From Prunus persica (taxonomy: Eukaryota; Streptophyta; Magnoliopsida; Rosales; Rosaceae), in assembly GCF_000346465.2 (NCBI RefSeq), contig NC_034010.1:17681574-17745573 (forward strand): DNA of 64,000 nt. The letters are read 5' to 3'. The notes below the pieces were generated by a model. The model saw only the letters and a list, made by a program, of their open reading frames with translations. It was not told where the DNA came from and made no database searches. This document shows, one piece after another, positions 24,963 through 40,100 of this stretch. Numbering within the stretch: position 1 is the stretch's first letter; the number at the start of each line of letters is the position of its first letter. The position numbers and the translations under genes are program-made.

Positions 24963-25670
24963 GATTGAGAAAGATAAATAGAAAATGAAGAAAATGAAGA
25001 AGAAACAAAGAAACGAGTTGGTAATTTGGTGTGTATTACACAGATTGACACAATTTATTTAATAATTGGGTTACATAGGTATTTTATTGGGTTGATCCAA
25101 AATCCACCAGTTTATTAAACAGGTCATGGTGAGTTGACCTGAAAATGACCCGAAAATTTAATAATGCAAGTTGACTTACTAATTTTCCATGCGATTTCGA
25201 GTCTTGTATCGGGTCGTATCATAAATTGTTAGCTAGAAAATTGAAATAAGTTAATTTATTCTTCTACCATTCTCTTTTTTATACAAGAGATATTATCTTT
25301 TAAACTAATTTAAACTATGGGGAAGGGGATTCGAACGAAGGTGCAAAATGGGGAGTACATCCGCTATAGCCAACTTGACTAATCCCATGTCTGCTTCTTA
25401 TACCATTCTTGATAAATAAACATGTCATCAGTTTATCCGTAACAACCAACGATTGTTCTCAAATAATTCACTAAAATTAGTAGTTCAAATATGGGAGAGG
25501 GATTTGCTCACATACACACTATCCATGTACTACTAGAGTTCGACCCTGAGTGGTCTCAAAAAAAGTTTTATTTTTATTTTTATACAAGTCAATACTATTT
25601 TCCTCTAGGCTAAACCTCTTTGGCATTCCAAAAAAAAAAAAATTTATCCTTTCAGTGTAGATTAAATTTT

Positions 25671-26165
25671 GGCCAAAAGTCACTTTTGGTCCTTGTAGTT
25701 TGGTACTTCAATTACTTTTGACCATGTAGTTTCAATTTCGTCAATTTTTTCATTGTAGTTTCGTCTTTGTAGCAATTCAAGGACAAATTAGTATTCTTAT
25801 TAATTTCTTTGACGATGCAAGGGACAATTTTGTCAATCCAAAATCCTTCAGCATAAAATGTCGTCTCCCCATTTCATATTAGGGTTTGAAATTCAACCAC
25901 TAATCCCAATTTTTGAAGAACCCTAAACCCAAATGGCCAATTGCAAGCCTTAACATGAAATGGGGAGAGTTTCAGATGAGCTTTTACGCTCAAGGGTTTT
26001 GGGTTGACCAAATTGCCCCTGGCACCATCAAAAAAATTGACTGGAATACTAACTTGTCCTTGAATTGCTATGAAACTACATAGTCAAAAAAATGAAGGAA
26101 TTGATACTACATGGTCAAAAATGGTTAAAGTACCAAACAATAAGGACCAAAAATGAATTTTAACC
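25671..26165. mobile_element. Foldback element A, Mutator-type, with 9-bp target duplication
   Basis: A 495-bp element opens GGCCAAAAGTCACTTTTGGTCC and closes GGACCAAAAATGAATTTTAACC. Arms of about 120-150 bp are inverted copies (for example GACCATGTAGTTTCAAT against ACTACATGGTCAAAAATG). TTAAATTTT occurs at 25662-25670 and again at 26166-26174, an exact 9-bp direct repeat as expected for Mutator-type insertion. There is no coding sequence. Confidence 0.75.
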
Positions 26166-26231
26166 TTAAATTTTTATCTTTATTTTTTCGTGGGTTAGAA
26201 AACTTGAATATGTTTTACAATTTTTGTTGTT

Positions 26232-26737
26232 GCTAAAAGTCACTTTTGGTCCCTGTAGTTTGACACTTCAACCACTTTTGACCATGTAGTTTCAATTCCG
26301 TCAATTTTGCCATTGTAGTTTTGTATTTGTCGCAATTCAAAGACATATTAGTATTCTCGTCAATTTCTTGAACGATGTAAGGGCCAATTTCGTCAACCCA
26401 AAACCCTTTAGCGTAAAAGCTTGTTTAAAATTCTCCCCATTTCATATTAGGGCTCGAAATTCAACCACTAATCCTAATTTTTGAAGAACCCTAAACCCAA
26501 ATGACCAATTTCAAGCCCTAATATTAAATTAGGGGAGTTTCAAACGAGTTTTTATGCTCAAGGATTTTGGGTTGACGAAATTGTCCCTTGCATCGTCAAA
26601 GAAATTGACAGGAATACTAAGTTGTCATTGAATTGATACAAATACGAAACTACAAGGTCAAAATTGACGAAATTGAAACTACATGGTCAAAAATGATTGA
26701 AGTACCAAACTACATGGACCAAAAATGACTTTTAGCC
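26232..26737. mobile_element. Foldback element B, same family as A, 66 bp downstream
   Basis: It starts GCTAAAAGTCACTTTTGGTC and ends GGACCAAAAATGACTTTTAGCC, with the same internal order as element A (shared core AGAACCCTAAACCCAAATG). Its flanks are T-rich and a target duplication is not clear. It ends about 40 bp before the GGCCCA motif of the eL43 promoter. Confidence 0.72.
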
Positions 26738-26776
26738 TTCTTTTTTTTTCGTCTATTGGACTAACTAGACTACGAA

Positions 26777-26936
26777 GGCCCAAAAGAAATAAAAAGCCCT
26801 AAAGACATGTTCTGAGGGGAGGGATAAGCCGGAGGGAGGCCACTATATAAAACGCTATAGAAACGAGGGTAAAGAGCTCGGGCTGCAAAGTGACAGAGAT
26901 TTCTAGGGTTTAGCTCCTCCATTTCCATAACCCAAA
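26777..26936 (+). promoter_or_regulatory. eL43 promoter and leader: GGCCCA, telo-box-like motifs, TATA box
   Basis: GGCCCA lies at 26777-26782, AGCCCTAAA at 26795-26803, a TATATAAA box at 26844-26851 and AGGGTTTA at 26905-26912 in the leader. GGCCCA (site II) and AAACCCTAA-type telo boxes are the known signature of plant ribosomal-protein promoters, which fits the gene. The transcription start is inferred to lie about 30 bp after the TATA box. Confidence 0.6.
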
Positions 26937-28646
<1,710 letters not shown>

Positions 28647-29503
28647 ATCTGCAGACTTCTTCTGTTTTCCTTGAAATCTATCTTTTTCATGATGCAATAT
28701 GTAAACCTAGTTAACCATCCTTTTCTTAATGTTCTATTTACATTCTGTTATGTACTTGTACGCGGAGCTTTGTCTTTGACAAAGCGGAGTAAGTGGTTAT
28801 TGAGTAAATTATAGTTGTTTTCGTTAAGATTACAGAGCCATTGCAAAGTTAAGTTTTCTTGTGGGTGATATTGCATTCTATGATTGAATGAAAAGGTCGT
28901 TCGTTCTCGATTCTTTCATTTATTAAATTTTGTACATATGAAAGAAATATACGAACCCCTTTCATACAAAAGCTCAAAAAGGAACACTTCTTTGGTTGAC
29001 AAGGAAAATTGCCTTGGACATCTGTATGAATTATTTGTAGAGGTGAAACTTACAGATAAGTTTTCTGAAGCGCAAAGCCCGCTCCTCTATTAGTTGTCAT
29101 TCCCAAACCGGCAAATTTCAGCAACCCTACTAAGTTTGACAGAGACAATTTTTTGATGAACTTTGACAGAGAAATCAAGTAAAAATAGAAATTTGTTAAA
29201 TTATAGCTCTCTGGATCCAGCTTTCTTCACCCACAAATAGCTCAAAATTACTTAATTTAAAAGAAGGGTAAACTGTCGATATGTCCCTAGAACTTGTACT
29301 TAATTGTTAACTTATCATCTAATTTGCCATTAAATATGAAACCAAATTGGTCATTTCATATGTTAAAAATAATTAAATACTGTAAAATAAAATAGTATGA
29401 CATATAAAATGAAAAACAATCATTTTAATAAACAGAGGGGAGGGACCCACCCACCCTTTCTTCTCTCTCTCTGCGACCAAGCCCATTCTTCCCCCTCTCT
29501 CTA

Positions 29504-29538
<35 letters not shown>

Positions 29539-30962
29539 GACCAAACCCATCAGCCCCATTTTATTCAGATCTTGAATCCATTGATGAGTTGTGCGATTTG
29601 GGGTCGAGATTTGGGGTGAAGGGGCAATGAACCTGTGAGGTGAAGAGGTCTGGACCTTTAAGGCCATGGGGGAAAAATCATAGGGAAAATGGCGCGAATG
29701 AGTTTGGGTTTGTGGGTAGGAATAGGGTTTTCTTTTATGTTTTTTTGGATGTAGGGTGGGTTGCAGGTAGGGAAGAGGCTGGGTCACTGGCTGCTGTGAT
29801 TTCAATCGAGGATTGGAGTGACTGAGCTGGGGGATGGGGAGGAGTTGTTTTGGGTTGGTGAGATGAGGGGCTGGCTGTGGTGATGAGGAGAGGTGTGATG
29901 GCGATGGTGGGAAGAAAGGTGATGGCTGTAGGGAGGTTTTTGTTTTATTTTGTTTTTCCTTTAATTTTTTCCAAAAATAAATTTATTTTTAATCATTTAA
30001 CTGAAAATTGAATGAAATGTTGAGAATTTGGATTGCAGGTGGGAAATTGCGGATAAAATTTAGTTCGAGTCCTTAATTTTGTAACAAAGAAAGTCATGAG
30101 GTAAATTGATAATTAGGTACGAGTTCAAGGCATATTTCAGCAGTTTATCCTTTAAACCAACGAACTGATTTGGTCAAAAACCCGTTTATAGGTTTCTTAA
30201 CAACCCTAGTTTAGAACGAACTTATGCTTCAACAACCCCGAAACTGCTAAATAAAAACCATGCTTCTTGTTACCATCCCATCAATTTGAATCAAGATACA
30301 GAAAGGGCAATTGATTTGCACTGTTTACATGTCGTAGTCACAAAAATGAGCGACAAAAACTGATACAATAACTTGTCATCTCAATTGTTAAAGGTGAGAT
30401 CAAGAGGATATACCTGTAACTGAAAAATCGAGGAACTTGCATAAAACTCTCACTATGATTCACTTTGTGCTCAAGCTCACGATTGGCTATAATAACGTAG
30501 ATTAAAAAAAGAAGAATGCAAGTGGGTGGAATGGTTAATGGTTACTGAAAATTTTCTCACCTTGTTAAAATTACTAACAATTCACATACAACAGCGGCTG
30601 GGTCAAGGTTTTACCTGGGCTCCAGCACTTACATATTACATCTACCTCATCTATACACAAGACGCACTAGGATTGCAAAGCGAAAATTAGTAAAGCATCC
30701 GGATGCCGACCAGCATTCCCTCTTCTTTCTCTCTCTCTCTCTCTCCTTCTCCCTCCCTATATGTATACACAATCTAAGAAACAATATATATAGATGTAAA
30801 CTTTGACACTCCCCACGTATGAGTTCAAATACGCACCATCCTCTCCAGGCAAGATGCCGAAGATGCGAACCTAAAACTTGAAGCTACATCAGAAGGGAAA
30901 CCATAAAAGCTTCCTCGTGTTCTCACACCTCACAAACTTGCACTGAGTCCTCATCAGGGTTT
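28647..30962. other. Intergenic region between eL43 and the MORN gene
   Basis: It contains the eL43 3' flank, an 885-bp element with terminal inverted repeats (29266-30150) and non-coding DNA up to the MORN gene stop codon. Short CT-rich runs occur near 30720-30760. No gene was recognised. Confidence 0.6.
29266..30150. mobile_element. Non-autonomous element with about 50-bp terminal inverted repeats and a CT microsatellite
   Basis: The left end GGGTAAACTGTCGATATGTCC and the right end GGCATATTTCAGCAGTTTATCC are inverted copies, extending inward through GAACTTGTACTTAATTG against AATTAGGTACGAGTTC. Flanks TTTAAAAGAA and TTTAAACCAA could be a diverged 9-10 bp duplication. The inside holds a (CT)n run at 29507-29536 and G-rich sequence. 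The frames spanning it (Ser/Leu or Glu/Arg repeats) come from the microsatellite. Confidence 0.6.
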
Positions 30963-33804
30963 TCATAAAATTGGAATTGGTATGCTGTCACTGCTACTAT
31001 TGTGCTGCATTTGTTTCTGGACAGCTTTCACTGCTGCTACTCTAGCTGCATTTGCTGCCCTATTAGCTGCTGTTACAGCCCTGTTCACTCTTTCATCCAC
31101 CTTGGCGACATCATAGGCTTTCTCTGCCACTATTCGTGCTTCCTGATTGTAACATGAATAATAAAACAGATTAAGAACAAATTCCATTGGCTATTCATAT
31201 TGTAATAACTAAATGTCAACCCATTTCCCACTTCCCTAAGAACGTGACTACTGAAGAAACAAAGATAATCATAAGTACTTGGGTATGGCGCTACTTCGTT
31301 GCTAACAAGTATTAAAAATAAACATGCAAACATTTATTGAACATTGCATAGGTTAGAAATTGTGAACTAAAACGAACTCTAAGGGTCATGCTAACTATAA
31401 GTTTTTTGCTTGAGCACACTTCCTTAAATTGACTCAAAGTGATATGAATGAGCACTAAAACCAAACAAGTCTTGACCAGAAATTCATATCCTCATGGAAC
31501 CACAAAACAACAAACTCTTTTGTAGCTGTACTGTGGGCACAAATTTGTAACACATCTGCTACTGTTGCATTCCATAGAAAACATGTGTGCCTTATGCAAA
31601 TATTTGTGTAAATAGTAAGTACCTGTACCGCATTGAGTACTTTGGAATGATTAACAGCAACCGGAGATACAGGATAAGTTGCATTTTGTGTGCTTGGAAC
31701 ATCAAGGACTCCATTTTGCCAGTGACCAGCCTGAGTTTCCCCAGTTCTGAATGTGTACATACCAAGCCCTTGCCTTCTACCCTCATGCCAGGCTCCCTCG
31801 TACCTATGTCCATTTGCAAATCGATAGACTCCAAACCCATGCATTTTATCCGCAAAATATTCTCCAGCATATGTATCCCCATTTCTGAATAAAAATAAAT
31901 AAAAGAAATTAGCGGAATTTCTCTCAAAAAGAAGTACTGAACATTCATATATAGGTGGATATTTAGCCACAACAGAGGTATCCATAGATATAAGGCCCAA
32001 ACTAAACACAAAACAAAATGCCAATTAAAGGAGCATGGATGTGTATTTGTGTGCGTACTTGTATAGCAAGCCATCCCAATATCTCAATATCAGATGAAAG
32101 GCGAAGTAAACTGAAGTCTGCATATATCATTTTATTATTTAACAAGTAAAACTGCTCTATCTCAAAACACAAATGGTTAGAAAACATGTGAATAACAACA
32201 CTAAAGTGTATATATTGATGCAACTGTCGTAATTCAATAAGGCACTACACTCTGTAAAATTTTCCACCATTGTGCCATTAATTTTGGTCGATGTTAAGCA
32301 AATCAACAGTAGGTACAATACCTAAAATTCAACTCCCCCCTTTTTTTTTGTGTGTGGATTTATATCTTGAATTTCCATGAGCATCATTCACACCTGTTTA
32401 TTTAAATTAAGGTAACCATCCTTAATTTTTTTCCCACGCTTCTCAGAATTTCTGGCAACAATTATCTCAGGTGCCTACAGTATAACAGTGATGAACGCCC
32501 AGTCTTTTCCAGTTCTACTCTAAAGATTAACACAAAGAACTCTGTCCCGTTCTTAAGGTTTACAAATCCACAAAATTCCCCAAGTAAAACCAAACGAAAG
32601 TAGTGAAATCCACAAAACTCAACTATCACATCAAGTGGCGCAATCCATGATTAACAACTTCTTCACAATCAAATCACAACCAAGTAACAGAAGAACTAAA
32701 AAAATCAGAGACAATAAGTGGAAATAACATCATCATCATCAGAATAACCCAAAAATTAAAACATAAACAATGCCACAAACTCCATTGCCAAATTTACCTG
32801 AAATGGTAGTGACCAAGGCCATGCTTGACGCCCCACTTGAATTCCCCAACATATCTACTCCCATCCTCACAGGTATGAATTCCACACCCATGAGTCTGCC
32901 CATTAGACCATTCCCCAGCATAAACATCACCAGTGTAAAACCTATACACTCCAAAACCATATCTAAGACCCTGCCTATACTGCCCGCGGTACCGGCTTCC
33001 TCTTGCCCATGTCTCTACACCATAACCATCATATTTCCCATCAACCCAGTCTCCCTCATACCTCCCACTCATGTAATAGTAATACACCCCACTTCCTGAA
33101 CACTGTCCCTTGTGAAACTCACCCTCATACACGTCTCCGTTGCCATAAACCTGAACCCAACACCCTGAATTTCCTCTGTTCTCGGCTTTTGGGCGAGACC
33201 CAATTGACCAAAACACCGGCAAAGGCGGTCTAGACAAGGAAGACGAGGTCTTAAGCTTGATTGGGAAAGACCTGGCTAGGAAAAGCCGTATTGATGGGAG
33301 GCGAGGGAGGGCGAGATTGAGCGAGAACAGCAATGCAGAAGAGAAAGCAAAAGCGGAGAGAAAGTCAAGAAAGAAAGAGTGGCTTGGGTGAGAGACCAAG
33401 AAGTAAAAGAAGGGCAGACAGAGCAATAGGAGGAGGCGGCGGAGGCGGTTGACGCGGCGGATGAGGCGAAAAAAGGCGGTTTTGGCGGCAAGAGAAGGGG
33501 AAAAGAGAGGTGGGTTCTTCGGGGGCGGTGGGAATTTGTAAAGGGTTGGGGATTTGGAGAGAGAGGAGTGGGTTTGGGTCAAAAGGGGTCGCTTGTAAGG
33601 TGTGGTTTGAGGGATTGGAGGGTCATTTTGGGGCAAATGTTGAGATGGGTAGTGAGGAAACTGAGAGATGTGGTTGAATTGGTGCGAAATTGAAGAAGAG
33701 AAAGAAGGTGGCGGTGGTGGTGCTGCGCCTGAGATTGGATTGAAATCGGAAGAGACGCCAATGCTTTCTTTTCCGATCTGAGCTTCTGATTTCTTATGAT
33801 GCAT
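30963..33804 (-). CDS. MORN-repeat protein with N-terminal membrane segments
   Basis: Three exons join in frame on the minus strand: 33804-32798, 31884-31623 and 31142-30963, giving 482 residues. Residues 1 to about 110 are Pro/Ser/His-rich and look disordered. Two hydrophobic stretches follow (LLLLLCLPFFYFLV and FLSAFAFSSALLFSLNLAL), predicting membrane anchoring. From about residue 215 there are seven to eight MORN repeats of the Y-x-G-x-W/F form (VYEGEFHKGQ, RYEGDWVDGK, RYRGQYRQGL, VYAGEWSNGQ, RYVGEFKWGV, TYAGEYFADK, RYEGAWHEGR). The C-terminus is an Ala-rich predicted helix and ends SIPIPIL. MORN repeats are known lipid or protein contact modules. Plant homologues of this form are sometimes mislabelled SET7/9 methyltransferases, but no SET domain is present. 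The cellular role is unknown. Confidence 0.9.
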
Positions 33805-34160
33805 TACATAAGGAACACAATACCAATCATAGCAACAACAAAAACGGCGACAAGAACAAGAAGAAGAACAGGCAGTTTCGTTTCCTCTGTTCTTATTTGG
33901 ATTTTTGCTTTTTGGTTTTCGGTTTGATTGTGAGGAGAGTGGTGGGGATGTGATTGTGGGGTTAGGCGAATGTTTCTCTCTTTATTTTTTTCAATTTTTT
34001 TTTGGACTTTTGAGTATTATTATGGATGACTGGAAAGGAAGGGGAAGATGAGATGTTGGGAAGAGCGATGCGTACGCTGAGTTTATGGCTAAAGATTGAA
34101 CCAAGAGTGGAGTGTTATACAATCGTCCATTTCCAATTTTGAAAAACCAGAGAGACCAGT

Positions 34161-34193
<33 letters not shown>

Positions 34194-37100
34194 CCACGTA
34201 CTATATCTGACAACTCAAAGCGACAAATAATTCGGTGAAAGTAATATATTCTTTCCCCTCAAACAGTAAATACGCGTATTTTATTCCTACGTATTTTCTT
34301 TAAAAAAACATGTATCTGAAAAGAAAAAAAAACTTCTATTTTTAAGTTTTCTTAAATTTACATATTAAATTTATATATGTTTTTAGAGTAATCGGTATTT
34401 TGTTGAAAAGATCAAACGGGTTTTACAATCCTCAAAAGGAGGTCAACGGACTCCTACGACTAATTCGTAGCACTTATAATAGACAAAGCGTATCTATAAT
34501 CTAGTAATTCGATACATTATCATATTAACCTTATATTTGATACAAGAATAATTACTCATCTAATGCTTATCAAGGTAAAGTAACGAAAAATATGATAGAA
34601 GAATTGCATTCACTATATTGATTCTACAACTTGTAGAATTTGCTTTCTTTAGAATTTGTCACTTGTGATCAACTCTTTCACATCGATGCTTCTTTTTTAT
34701 AAGTGAGATACATCAACACATTCCTTCTTATCAAAGCAAACCTAATAAGCAAGTGAATCTTTTGTATGTTTTGAAAAGTGTACTGTATGCGTATAGTATA
34801 ATTCAAAACCGAGGTAACCAATAGTAATTAGTTTGACTATCTAAAATTGCAGTCTCGATTTTTTGGACCACAAGAGTTCAAGAGATTGTGGTCACCCACC
34901 GTTGGATATTAATCCAATGATTCTGAAAAGTTTCTTAAAAGGAGTGCAAGAGTGAGTGAACCATTGAATTTACATCCAACGGTGAGTGACCACAAATTTT
35001 TTGGACCCTTGTAGTCCAAGAGATCAGAACTGTCTAAAATTGTATTGTATTTGTATTTGGTAATGAAGTTATTTGTCAAAGTTTGTCAAACCTCACCCGC
35101 GCTAATGTCAAAATATTAACAAAAGCATAGCATGTTATTGACTAAAATATTATAATTTACATGACTTCTCTTCAAGATTTTTTTTGATCTCAATATAAGT
35201 TATATATATTGTTGTATTTCTATCTTATACACTCATAAATCAAATTTTCTTAAATTTTTCACAATCGGTATTTTTGGTTAAAATTTGTTACTGTATTTTA
35301 AAAAAAATACCAAGTTATATACTTTAGGTATTTCTGGTTCCATATATAGTAACCTTGCTCTCACATCAGACCCCTCAGTAACATTGTATTTGCTCCCTCC
35401 CTACTTCATAACATTTCACCTCCTTTCAACCCAAAAAAAAAAAAAAAAAAAAAGCATTTCACTTCCTCCCCAGAAAAATGTGAAGCCTATCAAGCATAAT
35501 CCCCTTATCCATGATTTGGCATGAAATGACAAGGGAAATCAACTAAACCTACAGATAAAGAGCTCACAGATATTTTATATTTATCAGTAAATCTAGAAAT
35601 AACCAAATCATGTTCACATGAGCTACAGACGCATATGGTGGCACTTTAACATATCTGTGAAGCTTTTTGTTACGGATGCAATTTTAAATGAGGTAAAATG
35701 TATGCGCAACTTGGCCATATGCCCATACTTTAGCTACTTTCTTTTTGGGTAAAATGCATTTTTGGTTATTGTGTGTTTTGTTTTGTATCAATTGCAGTTT
35801 TGGTTTAGATCTCAACAATTTGTTTGTTTTTTTATAATAATAAAAAAATGTTGTTGGGGGTTTGAAAGACCGTGGGCCTTCTAAAACTAATTTTAATATT
35901 AACTTTCGTGTTTATTAATAGAGAAATCGAGTCTCCAACAATTTTCACAGTTTTAAGTTTCCAATAATTTTTACAGTTTTAACTCCACGTTTGAATTTTT
36001 TGATTTATTGTTTGAAATTGAGATTCAAGGCTATAACCATGATTTTCAACCATCCTTGAGTAATATTCACGAGTTTAAACAAGTTTTTAGTTGTCATTTG
36101 AAGTTAATTAGAATTGTATTAACAAAACGAAACACTGTGACGGCATTGACAAAAAATATAAAAGTGATCAAAATTTAATTCGAGGCAAAATAAATAACCA
36201 AAAATTAGTTTGAACTTATTTTTTTGTGTTATGAAAATATCTACCTCAAATCTGATTAAAAATATGTATAATCATAAAAAGATTGACCTAGCCTTTTGCT
36301 TAAAAAAAAAGTTTCAACTTTACAAAAGAGTTCATCGCCAATAAAGTGCCATATGGGTGCAAAACCAAAAGGCAAATAGGTAATCATTTGCCTACTGCCC
36401 TATATTTTATTCATAAGATTCACATTAAACTCCCAAACACTGGCATAGTTTCAGGAAATAATACAAACAAGCCAATTGATAATTTTGCTGAAGTAATCAG
36501 AGAAGAAATATATTATTGATTATATCACATTTAACACAAAACAAAAGTATATATGTCCACTTCCAACACTTGCCATTTCAATAAAGCAAATAGATTATTG
36601 TTGTCTTTGTTCGTGTGCTTGAAGCAAACTCCAATGATTGGGCAGATTAAGGATGGCAGCGGGTCGGGTAGAGGTCATGTATGACAATACCATTTCTATC
36701 TTAGCTTTTTATCCTCGCCCCGTTTTTGAACTCATCCCTGTTTAATAGGTTTCGAGGAATCTCCGTCCCTGTTTCCGTCGGGGGACTATTCCACATACTC
36801 GCCCCGAATCCCCCTTTTTTTTTTTTTTTTTTACATAAAAAATATTTATCATACATTTTAACATTAAGTTTCATATTAAATTATCATTCAACACATCCAA
36901 ATTAACTATAAAGTTCAACTCAACTATTTAAAATCACATCAATATGAAATTTCAGAAAAGATTAGGAAGAATTTGGAGAGGGAGGTTAACTTATGGTTAA
37001 ACATAAATATTATAATTATTTATTTATTTATTTAAATATAAACATATATATTTTGGGGTCGGGTCCGGGGATGAGGACGTCAATACCATCATATGGGCTT

Positions 37101-40100
37101 AATTAAGTTAGCTACAGCGAATATACTCTCCACTTTGCACCTGAGTTCAAATCCACCTCCCTGTAATTTATGTTAAATTAAAATAAAATATCGTTTGTAT
37201 CCAAAAAAATGTCTTACTCAAATGATTCGACAAGTTCAACTCATTGATTTTGAAGGTTTTTAGGTACCCAAATTTGAAGAACAGAGCTGGTTGGTTTGAC
37301 CCAAGACATGAAACATGGACGGCCAGCTAGGGCTGATGGACAAAATGAATAGACATTTGTTTGGTCAAGACTTCGAAATAATGGTGCTATCTAACTAAAA
37401 TTAAAGTATATGTATGTGAATTAATAGGTTCATGAATTTCAAAATTGTGTGGAAGAAGAGTCTTTGGGTCACATAATAATCAAATCATTGAATGGTTCCA
37501 ATTCTTGATGAACAAGTTATAGGATATGTTGTAGTCAAAAAGATCCAAAGACACAAGTTCGTTTAAGTATGCCGACAGAATCTTATAGAGGGCATTTTTC
37601 AAGCATGGCAACATTCCTTTCTATATATATGTATATTTTTTTTCTTCTTCTTCTTTGTTAAGGTTTTGAATTGGACCTTTTTTTTTTTTGGTTCTAAGGG
37701 AGCCGAAGCTCAGAAAAAAAAAATACATAAATAAACTTTTGAGTCTAGCAACCTCACTCAAATCTTCCAGTAGATAATGTTCAAACCCTTCAAGCACACC
37801 CTCCCAAAAATTACACCCCAAATCTAGTTGAATTGGACTTTGGAGATGGAAGTTGATGGTAATTAATCAAACTTGGCGGCATGCCAAAAAATAGTAATGA
37901 TGTTGTCATGTTGATCAATTATTTACCCCAAAGCAGAAACCATTTTCACGTTTATAAGTAAAACTATTATTGGGAATTTATTACTTTTTCTCACAGCATG
38001 GAAAATCATTTATAAAGCATTTGTTTCTTTACAACTTATCATTGTTGTAAACTAAAGATACCAATTTAATGCGAGGGTATTATTGAAAAATTGAGCAAAC
38101 TTTTAATTCTTATTACTGCATAAACTAAACATAGAAATGAGATAAATAATATTTCATATATATCATTTTTTAGCGTTTTCAAATATTGGAATGGGTTCAT
38201 TCTTATCTTCAAAAAACGAGCATGAAAGTTTCATTCATGGCATGAGAGTTGATAATGAAAAATGTTCGTCCCAATGTTTGGAAACGTTGAAAAATAGTAT
38301 GTATGAAATATCAGAAGTTACACATCCAATAAGGGGTGATTGTGAAAGTTTTCTTTTTATCTACAAGCGGCAATTCAAAAGGTCTCCTAATAAGAATATG
38401 AAAAAAGAACTGGAGAGCCGTCCTACTTATATAGCTTGGGGCCATAATCATATTTTACATATATTAAATTAAACTTTTAGAAGCCCACTAGACCTACAGA
38501 ACCAAAGTCGAATAGCTGAATTCCCAACAATATTTTGACCATTTCGATATCGCCGCTAAGTTAGATTGTTCCAAAGTTGGTCATATAATTATTCTATTCT
38601 AATATATTTGTTTAGTTGAAAGAATTTTGCTGTTTTAAATGAATTTCGTCACACATATTTAGGGTATTTAAATATTATCGGGAAATTAGTCGATTAAATA
38701 TTAAAAGATTAACGACATTTTAGTTCTTACATATTTAGGAATATTATCGAAATACGCCATAGAATTTTAATTTCATCAATTTATATTACGGGGTTTTAAA
38801 ATAGGGTAATTACAAGACTATTGCAACTGGAAACTTTACTTGCAAGAGAGCCGTAATGGCCAGCCACAACTAGGTTTCGGTTCATCCACAACAAAAACTT
38901 CTTGCAATTAGATGGAGACAATTATCACTAAATCAAATAATAGACAATAAAAAGACATTGTCTATAATATATAATTACTGCCGGTCAAACCTTTACATTT
39001 AGATCCTCTGAAAAACGTATAATTTGGAGCATAACCTCCGAAAAAGAAAATGGAGATTCAACACAGGGAGAGGAAAACAACCAAAAAGTTTCCATCAGCT
39101 CTCACTTCGACAGTCACACATATGCCCATATTCTTGAGAGATGAAAAAACATGAAAATGAAGTCGAATCAAAGAGAATACTCAATTGCTTTGTTATCCTT
39201 ACCACAATCCATGTATGTCCATCTCCCATTCTCAAAGTCCTAAGGGTCCCGTTTGGATGGAAGTATTTGGGAAGAAAAAAAATGGATTTGACAATAAAGC
39301 TAAATTTGCTAAAGAAAATATGAAATTGAATGTATTTGATATAACCAGATGTACTACATTTGGAAGGAATTGGAAATTATTATATGCAACACGTCATTTG
39401 GAATTCGTTTGTTTTGTTTCATTTTATTTATTTATTCAAATCTTGATATACATGAAGTGCAAGAAGCTGAATAAATAATTTGAGCTTATAATCTCATCTA
39501 AATCTCTAGATTTGGAATGCCCTTATAAGAAGAAAGTGCCATTGCGAAGCACAAGCACAGATGTTTATGGGAATGTTTGAATGTTTTTCCAATTAGATGC
39601 CTCTAATTTTATCTTTTTCTTTGTTGGTTAAACCGCGGGTCAAGCCCAACAAAACAAGAAATTAGCAAACAATGTCAAGAGCCAAGGCTCGGCTTAATGT
39701 ATCATCCTCCAAAACACGCAGTCGAAGCACACAGATAACTGATGCCCCAAATTAGCCGTATGATACACATGTTTAAAACAGCCTTGACAATCGCTACTAG
39801 TTTTATTATTTTGTTACATTGGAGTTCGAACCGGGTTCTAACTGGGGCGCCATGGGAAAGAGGGAAGCTACCACCCTGTGGTGGGAACCCATTGGCAATT
39901 ATTTTCAGTCGGGCATCTGCAATGAAAATTTTGCTTTCAATTAAGGAGAAAAGAAAAAGGCCATTAATTTAGACAGAAATGTCATGTAAAGCACACGCCA
40001 GACATTAAATCAAGGGCAAATTGTTCTTTTACCTCAACTTCAGAAATTGACATTTTCAAAGTGAAAATGTAACATGCTTTGATTATAAATGAAATCCAAT

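Larger units (their letters stand above)
23729..26776. other. Intergenic region between metacaspase and eL43, transposon-rich
   Basis: The metacaspase leader side has a GA run near 23862-23874. Beyond it the DNA is AT-rich without genes. It contains an imperfect foldback (24360-24740), an (AT)n tract (24929-24959), a tRNA-like SINE trace (about 25316-25395) and two adjacent copies of one foldback family (25671-26165 and 26232-26737). Confidence 0.6.

Noticed and set aside
29397..29805. Ser/Leu-rich and Glu/Arg-rich frames on both strands
   Set aside because: Both are produced by the CT microsatellite inside a transposon-like element.
36640..37090. GGGTCGGG-rich stretch that looked like a transposon pair of ends
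   Set aside because: The two GGGTCGGGT motifs are in direct, not inverted, orientation and no target duplication was found.
38191..38472. 93-codon plus-strand frame
   Set aside because: Ordinary-looking codons but no recognised family and no splice or promoter context; not enough to call a gene.
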